In this document: piece by piece, positions 1 through 10,600 of the stretch
How positions within the stretch are numbered: the stretch's first letter is position 1
How the letters are laid out: each line of letters starts with the position of its first letter
Source of the DNA: an uncultured Clostridiaceae bacterium
GTDB lineage: Bacteria > Bacillota > Clostridia > TANB77 > CAG-465
Direction: 5' to 3'
Length of the DNA: 64,000 bases
Assembly (NCBI GenBank): GCA_947381905.1
Contig: CANCXL010000002.1
Coordinates: forward strand, 1 to 64,000
Position numbers and translations under genes: made by a program
Notes under the pieces: model-generated
The model's database searches: none
Seen by the model: only the letters and a program-made list of their open reading frames with translations
What the model was told of the DNA's origin: nothing

Positions 1-45
1 ACACTATAACCTACACTCTTTCCCTACACGACGCTCTTCCGATCT
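1..45 (+). other. Illumina adapter contamination with i5 index slot
   Basis: Bases 13-45 are the 33-nt Illumina TruSeq read-1 adapter, ending CTCTTCCGATCT. Bases 1-4 (ACAC) and the 8 bases at 5-12 (TATAACCT) fit the dual-index layout, in which an i5 index sits between ACAC and ACACTCTTTCCC. TATAACCT is one base away from the commonly used index TATAGCCT. This is library sequence retained at a contig end, not organism DNA, so genomic sequence starts at about base 46. Confidence 0.97.
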
Positions 46-143
46 ATTATGAAGGACAAAAAAAGGCTAGAGAATATGGATTGTATATGCAAAAATATTG
101 TGGATGTGTATTTTCGTTTGATTCAGGAAAGTGGGTTTACTAA
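46..143 (+). CDS. queH: Epoxyqueuosine reductase QueH, C-terminal fragment (5'-truncated)
   Basis: An open frame enters from the adapter junction and stops at the TAA at 141-143. The 31 or so residues end with EYGLYMQKYCGCVFS and a short tail. A tyrosine-rich EYGLY...YCGC.FS ending is typical of QueH (DUF208), which reduces epoxyqueuosine to queuosine in tRNA; the CxC cysteines belong to its cluster and metal site. The 5' part is missing because the contig begins here, not because the gene is broken. queA and tgt of the same pathway lie further along the window. Identification rests on a short but distinctive motif. Confidence 0.72.
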
Positions 144-203
144 TTCATATATAGCTAGTTAATAATTTAAAATAAAAATATCTTATTGAAAGTAGGTGTA
201 TTA

Positions 204-1079
204 ATGAAGAAATATTCTAAAGAAAAACTAAAATTTAGAAGATTTACAACATTTTTAGCTATGTTATTGATTGCTATGTTAATAATTGGCATAGTATTGC
301 TTTTTTGTTTTTGCTTAAAAGATAAATTTGAGATCTCAAATCAGGTAAATAATGCTGTTAGTGTTACAGATGATGTTGCTCAAAATTCTCAACCAATAGT
401 CATAGATAATTTAATTGTGGGTGCTATATATAATAATTCTTGGGTTAGTGCAACTAAATATTTAAAAAGCACTAAAAAAACGGATTTAGACACATATGTA
501 TATACTAAAACAACAAAAGCAGGACAATATAAGATAAAAGATACTTATAGTTTTGGTGATAGTTTATTTGCAAATACTACATATCCAAATTATATTGATG
601 AGTATTTTGCTATACCTGGTGATACATATGCATTAAGTTCTCAATTTAACGAGGTAGAGCCAAGAGAAGATGATTATAAAAGTGTTAAGAAAGCACTAGG
701 AATAAACAGACTATATAATAGTTCAATGAATATAAAATCTGTATATTCTGGATTTGTTGATAGTTCAATACCAATAAGAATAATATCTGTTACAAGTTCT
801 AAAAGAGGGATGTTTGACGGTATATATAGTGCTATAATTATAAATTTTGTAGATGGAAATAAATCTAAAATATTACAATATAGCTATACAAAAGACCTAG
901 AAAATAGTTATGATTTTCCGTTATATTCTGTTGAATTTTTTGCAGATTTAAATGGTGATGGAAATTCAGAAATAGTAACAAGAGAGGTTACAGAATTTAA
1001 TGTTACATATAATATTTTTGAATATAAAAATGGAAAATTTGTAAAAGTCCTATGTGAGACTATGAAAGGAAAAAGCTAA
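204..1079 (+). CDS. Membrane-anchored extracytoplasmic protein of unknown function
   Basis: About 291 residues. A short basic N-terminus precedes one strongly hydrophobic segment (roughly residues 15-40), then a hydrophilic domain that should lie outside the membrane. Near the C-terminus FFADLNGDGNSEIV resembles the D-x-N-x-D-G loops of FG-GAP/VCBS-like repeats, which could bind calcium. I chose the ATG at 204 because AGTAGGTG lies just upstream; a TTG six codons earlier (186) is possible but has no good ribosome binding site. It is followed by the T-box leader of thrS, so it is a separate unit. Function is not recognised. Confidence 0.7.
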   Translation: MKKYSKEKLKFRRFTTFLAMLLIAMLIIGIVLLFCFCLKDKFEISNQVNNAVSVTDDVAQNSQPIVIDNLIVGAIYNNSWVSATKYLKSTKKTDLDTYVYTKTTKAGQYKIKDTYSFGDSLFANTTYPNYIDEYFAIPGDTYALSSQFNEVEPREDDYKSVKKALGINRLYNSSMNIKSVYSGFVDSSIPIRIISVTSSKRGMFDGIYSAIIINFVDGNKSKILQYSYTKDLENSYDFPLYSVEFFADLNGDGNSEIVTREVTEFNVTYNIFEYKNGKFVKVLCETMKGKS

Positions 1080-1085
1080 TATATA

Positions 1086-1114
1086 TTGACAAAGCAATAA
1101 AAAAATAGTATAAT
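1086..1114 (+). promoter_or_regulatory. Promoter of the thrS T-box transcript
   Basis: TTGACA at 1086-1091 and TATAAT at 1109-1114, separated by 17 bp. Both hexamers match the vegetative sigma consensus perfectly, and they sit just upstream of the T-box leader. Confidence 0.85.
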
Positions 1115-1123
1115 TATAACATA

Positions 1124-1347
1124 ACGTTGAAGGGACGAGTAAGTATTAACACTGTTACAAGAGAGAGTAAGTCATGGGCTGGAAGCTTACTTTAATAAGA
1201 TTTTACCGAAGACTACCCCGGAGTTAGTAGGAAACTACCGTTGATTTCGTACAATCGTTAAATTAAGTTAAATATTAGGGTGGAACCGTGCAAATATATT
1301 TGTACCCCTATAGACAAAGAATGTGTCTATGGGGGTACATTTTTTGT
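1124..1347 (+). promoter_or_regulatory. T-box riboswitch, threonine (thrS leader)
   Basis: The conserved T-box sequence AGGGTGGAACCGTG lies at 1277-1290. It is followed by a strong terminator, with GTACCCC from 1302 pairing with GGGGTAC around 1332-1338, then a T run. Upstream is a long structured Stem I region, with AGTA-like and GAAG elements and a candidate ACC (Thr) specifier at about 1205-1207. Uncharged tRNA-Thr should pair with the T-box sequence and favour the antiterminator, which allows thrS transcription. The specifier position is by eye; the T-box itself is clear. After the terminator, TTGTTA near 1393 and a TATAAT-rich stretch near 1420 could form a second, weaker promoter. Confidence 0.93.
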
Positions 1348-1460
1348 TAAAAACTATATAATACAGGAGGAAATGGTTCTATGTTAAATATTTTTGTTAA
1401 AGTCACGAGATAATATATAATATAATAAACATTAAATAAAAATTATAGGAGTGATTAATT

Positions 1461-3245
1461 ATGAGTAAATATGTAAATAAAAATAATGAGGTATATGAGG
1501 CAGAAATGGATTTAAATGTATTAAGACATACTGCATCACATATAATGGCACAAGCTGTTAAAAGATTATATCCACAAGCAAAACTTGCTATTGGACCTTT
1601 TATAGAAAATGGGTTTTACTATGACATTGATGTTGAACCTAAACTTGTTGAAGCTGATCTTGAAAAAATAGAAGCTGAAATGAAAAAGATAATAAAGGAA
1701 AATCTTAAAGTAGAAGGATTTACACTTCCAAGAGCAGAAGCTTTAAAATTAATGGAAGAAAAAGGTGAATCATATAAAGTTGAATTAATAAACGATTTAC
1801 CAGAGGATGAGGAAATATCATTTTTCAAACAAGGTGAATTTGTAGATTTATGTACTGGACCACATATGTTATATACTAAAGCAGTTAAAGTATTTAAATT
1901 AATGAATATTACTGGTGCATATTGGAGAGGCGATGAAAAAAATAAAATGCTTCAAAGAATCTATGCTACAGCTTTTGATTCTAAAGAAGGTTTAGAGGAA
2001 TATCTTGCACAATTAGAAGATGCAAAACAAAGAGATCATAGAAAAATAGGAAAAGATCTTGAACTATTTATGACTCATGAACTAGTTGGTGCAGGTCTTC
2101 CATTATATCTTCCAAATGGAGCAACTATTAGAAGAGTACTTGAAAGATATATTCAAGATAAAGAAATTGCACTTGGATATAAACATGTATATACTCCAAG
2201 CCTTGCAAATGTTGCATTATATAAAACAAGTGGTCACTGGGATCATTACAAAGATGATATGTTCCCACCAATGCAAATGGATAATGAAGAAATGGTTTTA
2301 AGACCAATGAATTGTCCACATCATATGTTAGTATATAGAAATAAACTACGTTCATATAGAGATTTACCAATTAGAATTGGTGAACTTGCAAATGATTTTA
2401 GATATGAAGCAAGTGGTAGTGTTTGTGGTCTTGAAAGAGTTCGTCAAATGTGTCAAAATGATGCTCATTTATTTGTAAGACCTGATCAAATTAAAGATGA
2501 GGTTGGAAAAGTATTAAGACTAATACAAGAAGTATATATTAAAGATTTTGGCTTTTCACCAGACTCTTTTAAATACAGATTATCTTTAAGAGATAAGAAA
2601 AATGTAGAAAAGTATATAGACAATGATGAAATGTGGGAGACTGCTGAAAGCCAATTAAGAGCTATTTTAAAAGAACTTAATATAGACTTTTACGAAGCAG
2701 AAGGTGAAGCAGCATTTTATGGACCAAAAATTGATATACAAATAAAAACAGCTTTAAATCATGATGTAACAATTCCAACTTGTCAATTAGACTTCGCATT
2801 ACCAGAGAGATTTGAACTTGAATATGTAGATCAAGACGGAGAAAAGAAAAGACCAGTTGTTATTCATAGAGCAATTCTTGGAACTTCTGATAGATTTATC
2901 TCATTCTTAATTGAGGAAACAAAAGGAAATCTTCCAGTATGGCTATCTCCATTACAAGTTAAGATATTAACTATAGCAGATAGACATATTGAATATGCAG
3001 ATAATTTAGCTCAAATACTTGAAAGAGCTGGAATTAGAGTAGAAGTAGATGACAGAGAAGAAAAAATGGGATATAAAATTAGAGAAGCCCAACTTCAAAA
3101 AGTACCTTATATGATTGTAATAGGAGATAAAGAAGTTGAAGAAAATAAAGTAAATGTTAGAACTAGAGGAGTTCAAGAGCAGGTTGCTATGGATAAAGAT
3201 GAATTTATAGCTAAGATAAAAGAAGAGGCTAAAAGTCCTTGCTAA
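1461..3245 (+). CDS. thrS: Threonyl-tRNA synthetase, TGS-less form
   Basis: 594 residues; charges tRNA-Thr with threonine in the cytoplasm. The editing domain shows HTASH (H23, H27) and CTGPH (C131, H135). The class II catalytic core has the zinc-site cysteine in RPMNCPHHM, the motif 2 region ending FRYEASG and motif 3 VVIHRAILGTSDRF; the anticodon-binding domain closes the protein. Typical bacterial ThrRS has about 640 residues with an N-terminal TGS domain. Here the editing domain begins within the first 25 residues, so the TGS domain is absent. AGGAG lies just upstream of the ATG and no upstream in-frame extension is evident. Expression is controlled by the T-box leader before it. Confidence 0.96.
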   Translation: MSKYVNKNNEVYEAEMDLNVLRHTASHIMAQAVKRLYPQAKLAIGPFIENGFYYDIDVEPKLVEADLEKIEAEMKKIIKENLKVEGFTLPRAEALKLMEEKGESYKVELINDLPEDEEISFFKQGEFVDLCTGPHMLYTKAVKVFKLMNITGAYWRGDEKNKMLQRIYATAFDSKEGLEEYLAQLEDAKQRDHRKIGKDLELFMTHELVGAGLPLYLPNGATIRRVLERYIQDKEIALGYKHVYTPSLANVALYKTSGHWDHYKDDMFPPMQMDNEEMVLRPMNCPHHMLVYRNKLRSYRDLPIRIGELANDFRYEASGSVCGLERVRQMCQNDAHLFVRPDQIKDEVGKVLRLIQEVYIKDFGFSPDSFKYRLSLRDKKNVEKYIDNDEMWETAESQLRAILKELNIDFYEAEGEAAFYGPKIDIQIKTALNHDVTIPTCQLDFALPERFELEYVDQDGEKKRPVVIHRAILGTSDRFISFLIEETKGNLPVWLSPLQVKILTIADRHIEYADNLAQILERAGIRVEVDDREEKMGYKIREAQLQKVPYMIVIGDKEVEENKVNVRTRGVQEQVAMDKDEFIAKIKEEAKSPC

Positions 3246-3254
3246 TAAAAAAGT

Positions 3255-3286
3255 GCAGTATATATTTATATACTGCATATTTTTTG
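3255..3286 (+). terminator. Rho-independent terminator of thrS
   Basis: GCAGTATA (3255-3262) pairs with TATACTGC (3269-3276), followed by a T-rich run ending near 3286. Confidence 0.85.
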
Positions 3287-3337
3287 TTTAAATAAAACGT
3301 TTAAATAAAAAAATGACATAAAAATGGTAAAAACTAG

Positions 3338-3366
3338 TTGACATATAAATGTAACAGTGATAACAT
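3338..3366 (+). promoter_or_regulatory. Promoter of first giant surface protein
   Basis: TTGACA at 3338-3343, 17-bp spacer, TAACAT at 3361-3366. The ribosome site AAAGGGG lies a few bases before the ATG at 3397. Confidence 0.7.
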
Positions 3367-3396
3367 ATTGGTGTAAAGAGAAAGGGGATATAATAT

Positions 3397-6300
3397 ATGA
3401 AGATAAAAAATAAAATACTAGTTACAGTATTGATTATGATGCTATGCTTACCAATGATAAGTATGTTTAAAGAATTTTATGCTGCATCATATCCAATGCC
3501 TATAGTTACAAAAGATGAACTTACTGATCATAGAGGACAGAGTGTAACAGGTGAAGATATTATAAACACAGGATTATATTTAGGAACTGTTGGATTTTCA
3601 TATCAAAATGTCGGAACTTGTACAGGATTTGTTGTACGTGTATTAAGATACTTAGAAATTAATCCATATTATGTTTCTAGATCAGGCAAATGGGATGATT
3701 TCTATAATTTAAATAATTGGGATAAAATAGGATCTCATGGATCTCCTTGGGGACCAGGAGGATTAAGTGTAGGTGGAACATATGCTGGTTTTAAAGAACA
3801 AGCAGATAAATATGCGGTTGCTTATATAGGAAAGATTCCATTTGATAAGCAATCAGATAATGCCTATATAAATTCATTAGGAATACAAAACGGTGACTTT
3901 TTAGTTACACCAGAGTTAGATGGAAAAAGTGGACATGTAGCCTTTGCATACTTGCTTAATGGAAACGTTAAGAGTTTGGGCGCAGGAAATAGTGGTATAC
4001 ATATAGGAGATTTAAAAAGCTCACAAAGCAATAAAGAGGGAGATATATATGTATATCGTCTAGTAGATTCTACTAGTAACTTAAAAATAGTAAAAGTAGA
4101 TGAATATAACAAACCTGTTGCAGGAGTTACAATGAAAGTAACAGATGAAAATAGAGTTACAGTAAAAAATACTGATGGAACAGAAATTTTCACAACAGAT
4201 GCAAATGGTGAAATATATATAGAAGGACTTACTGCTGGAAATTATTACATAACAGAAGTTAGTGCCCCTTCAAATTTAATTACAGTAGTAGATGAAATTC
4301 CTGTTGTTGTTGGAGCAGGAGAAAAAAAAGTAACAACAGTTAAAAATAATTATAAAAGAGGAAAAGCAAGAGTACATAAAGTAGACGCTTTAGATGGAGA
4401 AAAAACAAGAGGAGATGCTACATTAGAAGGAGCAGAATACACTTTATATGCAAAAGATGCTATAAGTGAGGGAGCAACATCTAAATATTCAGCTGATGAA
4501 ATTGTAGGTGTATATTCTACAAATAAAACTGGATATACAGAATGGGTAGAAAATCTTCCACTTGGAGAATACTATTGGACAGAAACTAAAGCACCAGTTG
4601 GGTACTTACGTGATACAGAAAAACATTATTTTACAGTATCAATAGATGATAATGAGACAACTAAAGGTAGCACACAAGAAATTGTAAGTGAAGAGCAACC
4701 AATAAATGGTAGAGCAAGAGTTATTAAATTTAATAATGATGAGCAAGGATCATCAGAAAAGAGTCCAGCAGCTGGAGCAGTGTTAAGAATGACACTTGTT
4801 TCATCAAAAACTGCTGAAAATCCAGATGGAATATATTATGAAGTTAAGTTAAATGAAAATGGAGAAGGAGAATTCATTGATGAAGAATTCCATAAAGCAC
4901 ATCCAGATGAAGAATCAACAATTCCATATGGAACATATGAAGTTACAGAAATTGCTGAAAGTGAAGGAAGTGCTTTAACACACTACTTTATTAAACCTTT
5001 AACTTTTAAAGTTGAAGAAAAAGATAAATTATATCCTTTCCACTTAAGTGATGAAATGACTGATAGTTATATAAGAATAGTAAAAAAAGATGAAGTTACA
5101 AAGGAAATTGTAAAAAAATCGGGTGCTAAATTTAAAATTTGGGACGTAGAAAAAAATGAATTTGTAAAATTTATGATGCCTATGTCTGGTGAATTATTTA
5201 CAGAACTAGAAGCAACAGAAGAAGGATATGTAAATACTCCAAGTGAGTTAAAAGCTGGAAAAGAATATATTATATATGAAACAGCAGCTCCAGAAGGATA
5301 TGTTATAAATCCTAAATATGCTTTACCAGAAAAAGAGTCAGACTATGGTAAAAAGAATGGATACAAATTTATCATAAATAAAGAATCATTAAATGTTCCT
5401 GAAAATATTACTTATGATAAAGATAATAGACTTATCTTAATAGTTCCAATTGAAAATCCAAGACCAATGGTAAAATTAACTGTTCATAAAACAGGAGAAA
5501 GATTTACAGAAGTTGCACAAGATTCAGTTACATATAAAACTGGAGATAATGCAAATGATAATCGTACAGAAAAAAGATACACTCCTGTGTTTAAAGAACA
5601 ACCATTACCTGGAGTAGTATTTAATGTTGTAACAACAGAAAGAGTATTAAATCCAATCAAAGATGGTACTTATGTAGAGGCTAATACTATAGTAGATACA
5701 ATAACTACAAACACAGAAGGAAATGCAACAACTATAGAACTATTCCCAGGAACATATAAACTTGTTGAGATTAAAGCTCCAAATGGATATATTGCAAATG
5801 ATAACATTGAACCAATAACTTTAACAAATGATGGTAAGGAAACACCGGTTAAAGAATTCAATGTAGATTTAGCAAATGACAGACAAAGATTAGGGTTAAC
5901 ATTCCCTAAATCATTTGAAAAAGTTAAATTCATAACTGGAGAAAAAGTTGAGCAAAAAGCAACATTTGCAATATATGCAAATGAAGATATAGTAACATAT
6001 GATGGAAAAGTAAAAATTCCAAAGGATGGTTTAGTAGATTTAGTAAAAATTGAAGGAAATGATAATGTTACAAGTAAGATAGATTTACCAGAAGGTAAAT
6101 ACTATGCAAAAGAAGTATACGTATCTTATCCATATACTCCATATGGTGAAAAGATAGAATTTTCTCTACTATATAATAACAATAAACAACCATATGTTGT
6201 TATAGAAGGAAAAGAAATAATTAATACTTATGAAACTTCATCAATAAGTTTAATAAAAATTTCTTCTTCATCTATGCAAAGCGTAGTAATGAAAGGAAAA

Positions 6301-7401
6301 GAAATAGATAAATCTAAACTTGATGAAGAAATAAGCAAAGTTATAGAAGAACTAAATGGAAAAACAGAAGAACAAGTTAAACAATATTTAAAAGATAATA
6401 AGATTATAACTGTAGCAGGAGCAACTTATGGCATTTATACTGATGCAGAATGCAAAAATATCTTAAAAATATTAAATGAAGAAACAGGTGCTTATGAAGA
6501 GGCAAAAGTTGTAACAGATGAATCTGGTATGATTAAACTTGAAGGATTACCTGTAGGAAGCTATTATGTTAAAGAGTTAGAAGCTCCAAATGGATATGAA
6601 TTATCTAAAGAAATAGTTAATGTTAATTTAACAATTGATAATAGAGATGAGATAGTATTTGATGCTTTAAAAGAAGATGGTGTAATAAGTGAATTATTTA
6701 CTAAAATAGACATCTTTGATGGTGAAGAAATACCAAATTGTGTTTTTGATATTTTAGATGAAGATGGAAATTCTATTTTAAAAACTGAAACATCATCTAA
6801 AACTGACGAAGAAGGAAAAGCATATATTCCTAGTGATTTATTCGAAGATGGTAAAACATATTACTATAAAGAAATTTCTGCACCAGAACAATATGACTTA
6901 AATCCAGAACTTCACGCTTTTGTTGCTAAGTTTAACGAAAAAGGTGAATATATAGGTGAAAGAGTTAAAGTAGAGAATACTAGAAAATCTAAAGAACTTA
7001 GAATACTAAAAGTTGATGAAAAAACAGGTGAACCACTTGCAGGCTGTGTATTCTCAATTGCATTACTAGATGAAAATGGAAATGTAAAAACAAGAAAAGA
7101 TGGATCAATTGTATATCTAGTAGAAAATGCAGTAACAGATGAAAATGGTGAATATCTAATAGAAAAAGCATATTATGGAACATATAAATTTACTGAAGTT
7201 CAAGCTCCAAAAGGATATGAAATGAATGAAAAAGATATGGAAGGATATGTATTTACTATAGATAAATATTCAGCAGATAGAATAGACTTTATTGTAACAA
7301 ATACAGGAGATATTGCAGTAATTGCTATAGCAGTAATTGCAGTAGTATGTGTTCTTGGAATAGCATTTGTTATTGTAAGAAATAAAAAAGCTACAAAATA
7401 G
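3397..7401 (+). CDS. Giant secreted Cna-B repeat protein with Cys/His peptidase-like head
   Basis: 1334 residues. A signal peptide covers about 1-30, ending near FYAAS. Residues about 55-225 form an NlpC/P60- or CHAP-like head: GTCTGFVV carries the candidate nucleophile C75, SGHVAFAY the candidate H180, and HIGD (H202) follows. From about 228 come roughly nine Cna-B/SpaA-like prealbumin domains, recognisable from alternating K-x-D strands, Y-x-[VL]-x-E-x-x-A-P hairpins and terminal N-x. Such domains often form Lys-Asn isopeptide bonds. A hydrophobic anchor and NKKATK end the chain. There is no LPxTG; NTGD directly precedes the anchor and may be a divergent sorting motif. The role (adhesin, pilin-like or wall enzyme) is inferred. 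The next gene is a paralogue of the same architecture. Confidence 0.88.
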   Translation: MKIKNKILVTVLIMMLCLPMISMFKEFYAASYPMPIVTKDELTDHRGQSVTGEDIINTGLYLGTVGFSYQNVGTCTGFVVRVLRYLEINPYYVSRSGKWDDFYNLNNWDKIGSHGSPWGPGGLSVGGTYAGFKEQADKYAVAYIGKIPFDKQSDNAYINSLGIQNGDFLVTPELDGKSGHVAFAYLLNGNVKSLGAGNSGIHIGDLKSSQSNKEGDIYVYRLVDSTSNLKIVKVDEYNKPVAGVTMKVTDENRVTVKNTDGTEIFTTDANGEIYIEGLTAGNYYITEVSAPSNLITVVDEIPVVVGAGEKKVTTVKNNYKRGKARVHKVDALDGEKTRGDATLEGAEYTLYAKDAISEGATSKYSADEIVGVYSTNKTGYTEWVENLPLGEYYWTETKAPVGYLRDTEKHYFTVSIDDNETTKGSTQEIVSEEQPINGRARVIKFNNDEQGSSEKSPAAGAVLRMTLVSSKTAENPDGIYYEVKLNENGEGEFIDEEFHKAHPDEESTIPYGTYEVTEIAESEGSALTHYFIKPLTFKVEEKDKLYPFHLSDEMTDSYIRIVKKDEVTKEIVKKSGAKFKIWDVEKNEFVKFMMPMSGELFTELEATEEGYVNTPSELKAGKEYIIYETAAPEGYVINPKYALPEKESDYGKKNGYKFIINKESLNVPENITYDKDNRLILIVPIENPRPMVKLTVHKTGERFTEVAQDSVTYKTGDNANDNRTEKRYTPVFKEQPLPGVVFNVVTTERVLNPIKDGTYVEANTIVDTITTNTEGNATTIELFPGTYKLVEIKAPNGYIANDNIEPITLTNDGKETPVKEFNVDLANDRQRLGLTFPKSFEKVKFITGEKVEQKATFAIYANEDIVTYDGKVKIPKDGLVDLVKIEGNDNVTSKIDLPEGKYYAKEVYVSYPYTPYGEKIEFSLLYNNNKQPYVVIEGKEIINTYETSSISLIKISSSSMQSVVMKGKEIDKSKLDEEISKVIEELNGKTEEQVKQYLKDNKIITVAGATYGIYTDAECKNILKILNEETGAYEEAKVVTDESGMIKLEGLPVGSYYVKELEAPNGYELSKEIVNVNLTIDNRDEIVFDALKEDGVISELFTKIDIFDGEEIPNCVFDILDEDGNSILKTETSSKTDEEGKAYIPSDLFEDGKTYYYKEISAPEQYDLNPELHAFVAKFNEKGEYIGERVKVENTRKSKELRILKVDEKTGEPLAGCVFSIALLDENGNVKTRKDGSIVYLVENAVTDENGEYLIEKAYYGTYKFTEVQAPKGYEMNEKDMEGYVFTIDKYSADRIDFIVTNTGDIAVIAIAVIAVVCVLGIAFVIVRNKKATK

Positions 7402-7415
7402 TTGTTTAATAGTAA

Positions 7416-7450
7416 AATAGACCAATATTTAATATTGGTCTATTTTTATG
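7416..7450 (+). terminator. Rho-independent terminator of first Cna-B protein
   Basis: A long stem centred at about 7430: AATAGACCAATATT pairs with AATATTGGTCTATT, followed by TTTT. Confidence 0.85.
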
Positions 7451-7602
7451 TTTTAATTACTAAATATGTAAACTTTTAATATGGATAAAAGAATGTTTAC
7501 AAAAGCATATTAAAACAAAAATTACAAAAATAAAACAAAAAGATATTTTTAAAATTACAGTAATGTGAAAAAGCTTTTGTAAAAGGCGTATTATATCGAT
7601 TT

Positions 7603-7631
7603 TTAAGATTTTATATGATAAGATATATAAT
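7603..7631 (+). promoter_or_regulatory. Possible promoter of second giant surface protein
   Basis: A perfect TATAAT lies at 7626-7631 with a weak TTAAGA -35 at 7603-7608, 17 bp away. The terminator after the first paralogue implies that this gene has its own promoter. The gap 7402-7660 otherwise shows only AT-rich sequence. Confidence 0.5.
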
Positions 7632-7660
7632 GTAAAATTGAAAAGAAAGGGGATATATAT

Positions 7661-10600
7661 ATGAAACTTAAGAATAAAATACTAGTGGTAATATTGCTTA
7701 TGATGTTTTGTGTACCAGCAATAAATACATTTAATCAAGTTTATGCAGCATCATATCCAATGCCAACAGTTACAAGAGATCAACTTACAACCAATAGAGG
7801 ACAACAGGTAACAGGTGAAGACATAGTAAATACTGGATTTTATTTGGGACATAAATCTGGATTTACATATAATAATGTTGGAACATGTACAGGGTTTGTT
7901 GTACGTGTATTAAGGTATTTAAAAGTAAACATTACATTATGTGATAATGACCCAAATAACTGGAATAGAGACTATTGGGATAGATTCTATTCAGAATCTA
8001 ATTGGGACGTTCCAGGATCACATGGTTCACCATATGGACCAACTGGATTTAAAACAGCATGTGATAACTTAGTTAATAATAAGCAAGCACAATATATAGG
8101 ATATGTTGAAGTTAATAATAGTACAGTAAGAGGCGTTCATCTTGCGGATGGAACTTTTATAAGTGGTGGACAAGATGCTATTGATAAATTAGGAATACAA
8201 AATGGAGACCTTCTAATAACAGTGCCATCAGGAGCAGGAAGAAATGGACATGTTGCTTTTGCTTATAATGTAGATGGACATGCCAGAACTTTAGGAGCTG
8301 GTAGCGCAGGAATTCATATTGGAGACATAGGAAGATATCAGTCAGATAAAGATGGTGATACTTATGTATATCGTTTAGTAGAAGGTGTTATAAGAGAGGA
8401 TGTTAAGTTAGTAAAAAAAGATAGTAATGGTGAAAATGTAGAAGGTGTTACATTTAGAATTACTAGCGAAAAACTAGAAAGTCCAATAACAGCTACTACA
8501 GACGCTAATGGTGAAATCAATTTTTTAGGTGATGATGGATTAGAAATAGGTGAATATACTTTTGAGGAAATTAGTGTTCCTGAAAATATGATAAGACAAG
8601 CAGATCCGATAACTCTAGTTGTGGAAAGAGATAGGGAAAACACATTAACAATAACTAACAGATATCAGACAGGAAGAATTGAATTACAAAAATTAGACTT
8701 ATTAGATGGAAATGTTACTAGAGGAGATGCTACTTTTAAAGATGCAGAATATACTGTATGGGCTAGACAAGATGTAAAACAAGGAAAGAAAACAATTTAT
8801 ACTGCTGGAAGTGAAGTAACAGTAATGATAACAGATTCAGAGGGATATGCATTATCTGAAGAACTTCCTATAGGAGATTATTATGTTAGAGAAACTAAAG
8901 CTCCAAAAGGATATGAATTAGATCCTAACGAGTACGATGTTAAAATAGAATACAAAGGACAAGATAGTGAAACTGCTACTATCCCAAGCTTTATTAGTAA
9001 AGATCATCCAATAAATGGAAGAGCAAGAGTTTTAAAGTGGGAAGATAAAAATCATGAATCTTCAGAAAAAAGTCCAGCAGAAGGTGCAGTTTTAAGAATG
9101 ACTTTAATTTCTTCTATTGAAAAAGGAAATCCAATATATTATGATATTATATTAGACGAAAATGGTGAAGGAGAATTTATAGATAAAAAATTCCAAGCAG
9201 AACATCCAGATGAAGACTCTACAATTCCATATGGAACATATAAAATAGAAGAAATCGTTGAACCTTCAGGAGAGGCCTTAACAGATTATTATATGCAACC
9301 TATAACTTTTGAACTTACTGAAAATAATAAATTATATCCATTTCTAGTAGTTGATGAAGTTACAGATTCATATATAAGAATAGTAAAAAAAGATGAAGTA
9401 ACAAAGAAAGTTGTTGAAGAGGAAGGCGCTAAATTTAAAATTTGGGATGTAGAAGCAGGAGAATTTGTTCAATTTATGGAACCAATATCTGCAAAACCAA
9501 TTACTGAACTTGGAACATCAGATAAAGGGTATTTAAATACACCAGATAAATTAAAGGCTGGAAAAACATATGTTGTATATGAAATTGCTGCTCCAGATGG
9601 TTATGTTATAAATCCAAAATATGCGTTACCAAGTGATAAGGCAGAATATGGAAAAAAGAATGGATTAGAATTTACTGTAAATAAACCAACTATAGGTTCA
9701 CCAGTAGAACTTATTTATGACAAAGATGTAGATTTAATATTACAAATAACTATTGAAGATCCAAGACCAATGGTTAAATTAAAAGTTCATAAAACAGGTG
9801 AAATGTTTACAAATATTTCTCAAACAAATGCACCTGATTCGTTGGGAGAAAGTGGAGCTCAATTATATGAGCCAGTATTTACTAAAGAAAATTTACCAGG
9901 AGTTACATTTAATGTAGTAGCTATGGAAAAAGTTTTAAATCCAAATAAGAGTGGAAACTATGTTGAAGCAGGAACTGTAGTAGATACTTTCACTACAAAT
10001 AATGATGGAATTGGAACATCTAAAGAGCTTTTCCCAGGAACATATAAAGTTGTTGAAATTGATGCTCCAACAGGAATTGTTATAGATCCAAATGGTGTTA
10101 CATATACATTAGAAAATGATGGTAAGGAGACACCTGTAAAAGTATATGAAAAAGAATTAACAAATGTAAGACAGAAATTAGGATTAACATTCCCTAAACG
10201 TTTTGATGAGGTTAAATTTAAACTTGGAGAGGATTATGATGAAGAACCACAAGCAACATTTGCAGTTTATGCAAATGAAAATATCAAAACAGTAAAAAAT
10301 AACAAGGAAATTCCTAAAAATGCATTAGTAGATGTAATAACTGTTAAAGGAAATGGAGATGTTACAACTAATATAGATTTACCAGAAGGAAAATACTATG
10401 TAAAAGAAGTAGCAGCATCATTCCCATATACTATTAATCCTACACAAATTGATTTTGAATTAAGGTATAATGAAAATAAAACACAAGAATATAATATTTT
10501 AAATGGTGAAACATTTACAAATAAAACTGAAACAGCAACAGTAACATTAATTAAAGTTTCTACATCATCAATGCAAAGTGTATTAATTGATGGAGAAAAT

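Noticed and set aside
1373-1413. Tiny frames behind AGGAGG between the T-box terminator and thrS
   Set aside because: Only 4-10 codons, no conserved content visible; the stretch is more likely spacer or a second promoter.
7300-7401. LPxTG sortase signal in the giant surface proteins
   Set aside because: Only NTGD stands before the anchor and the preceding residues do not fit LPxTG or its usual variants.
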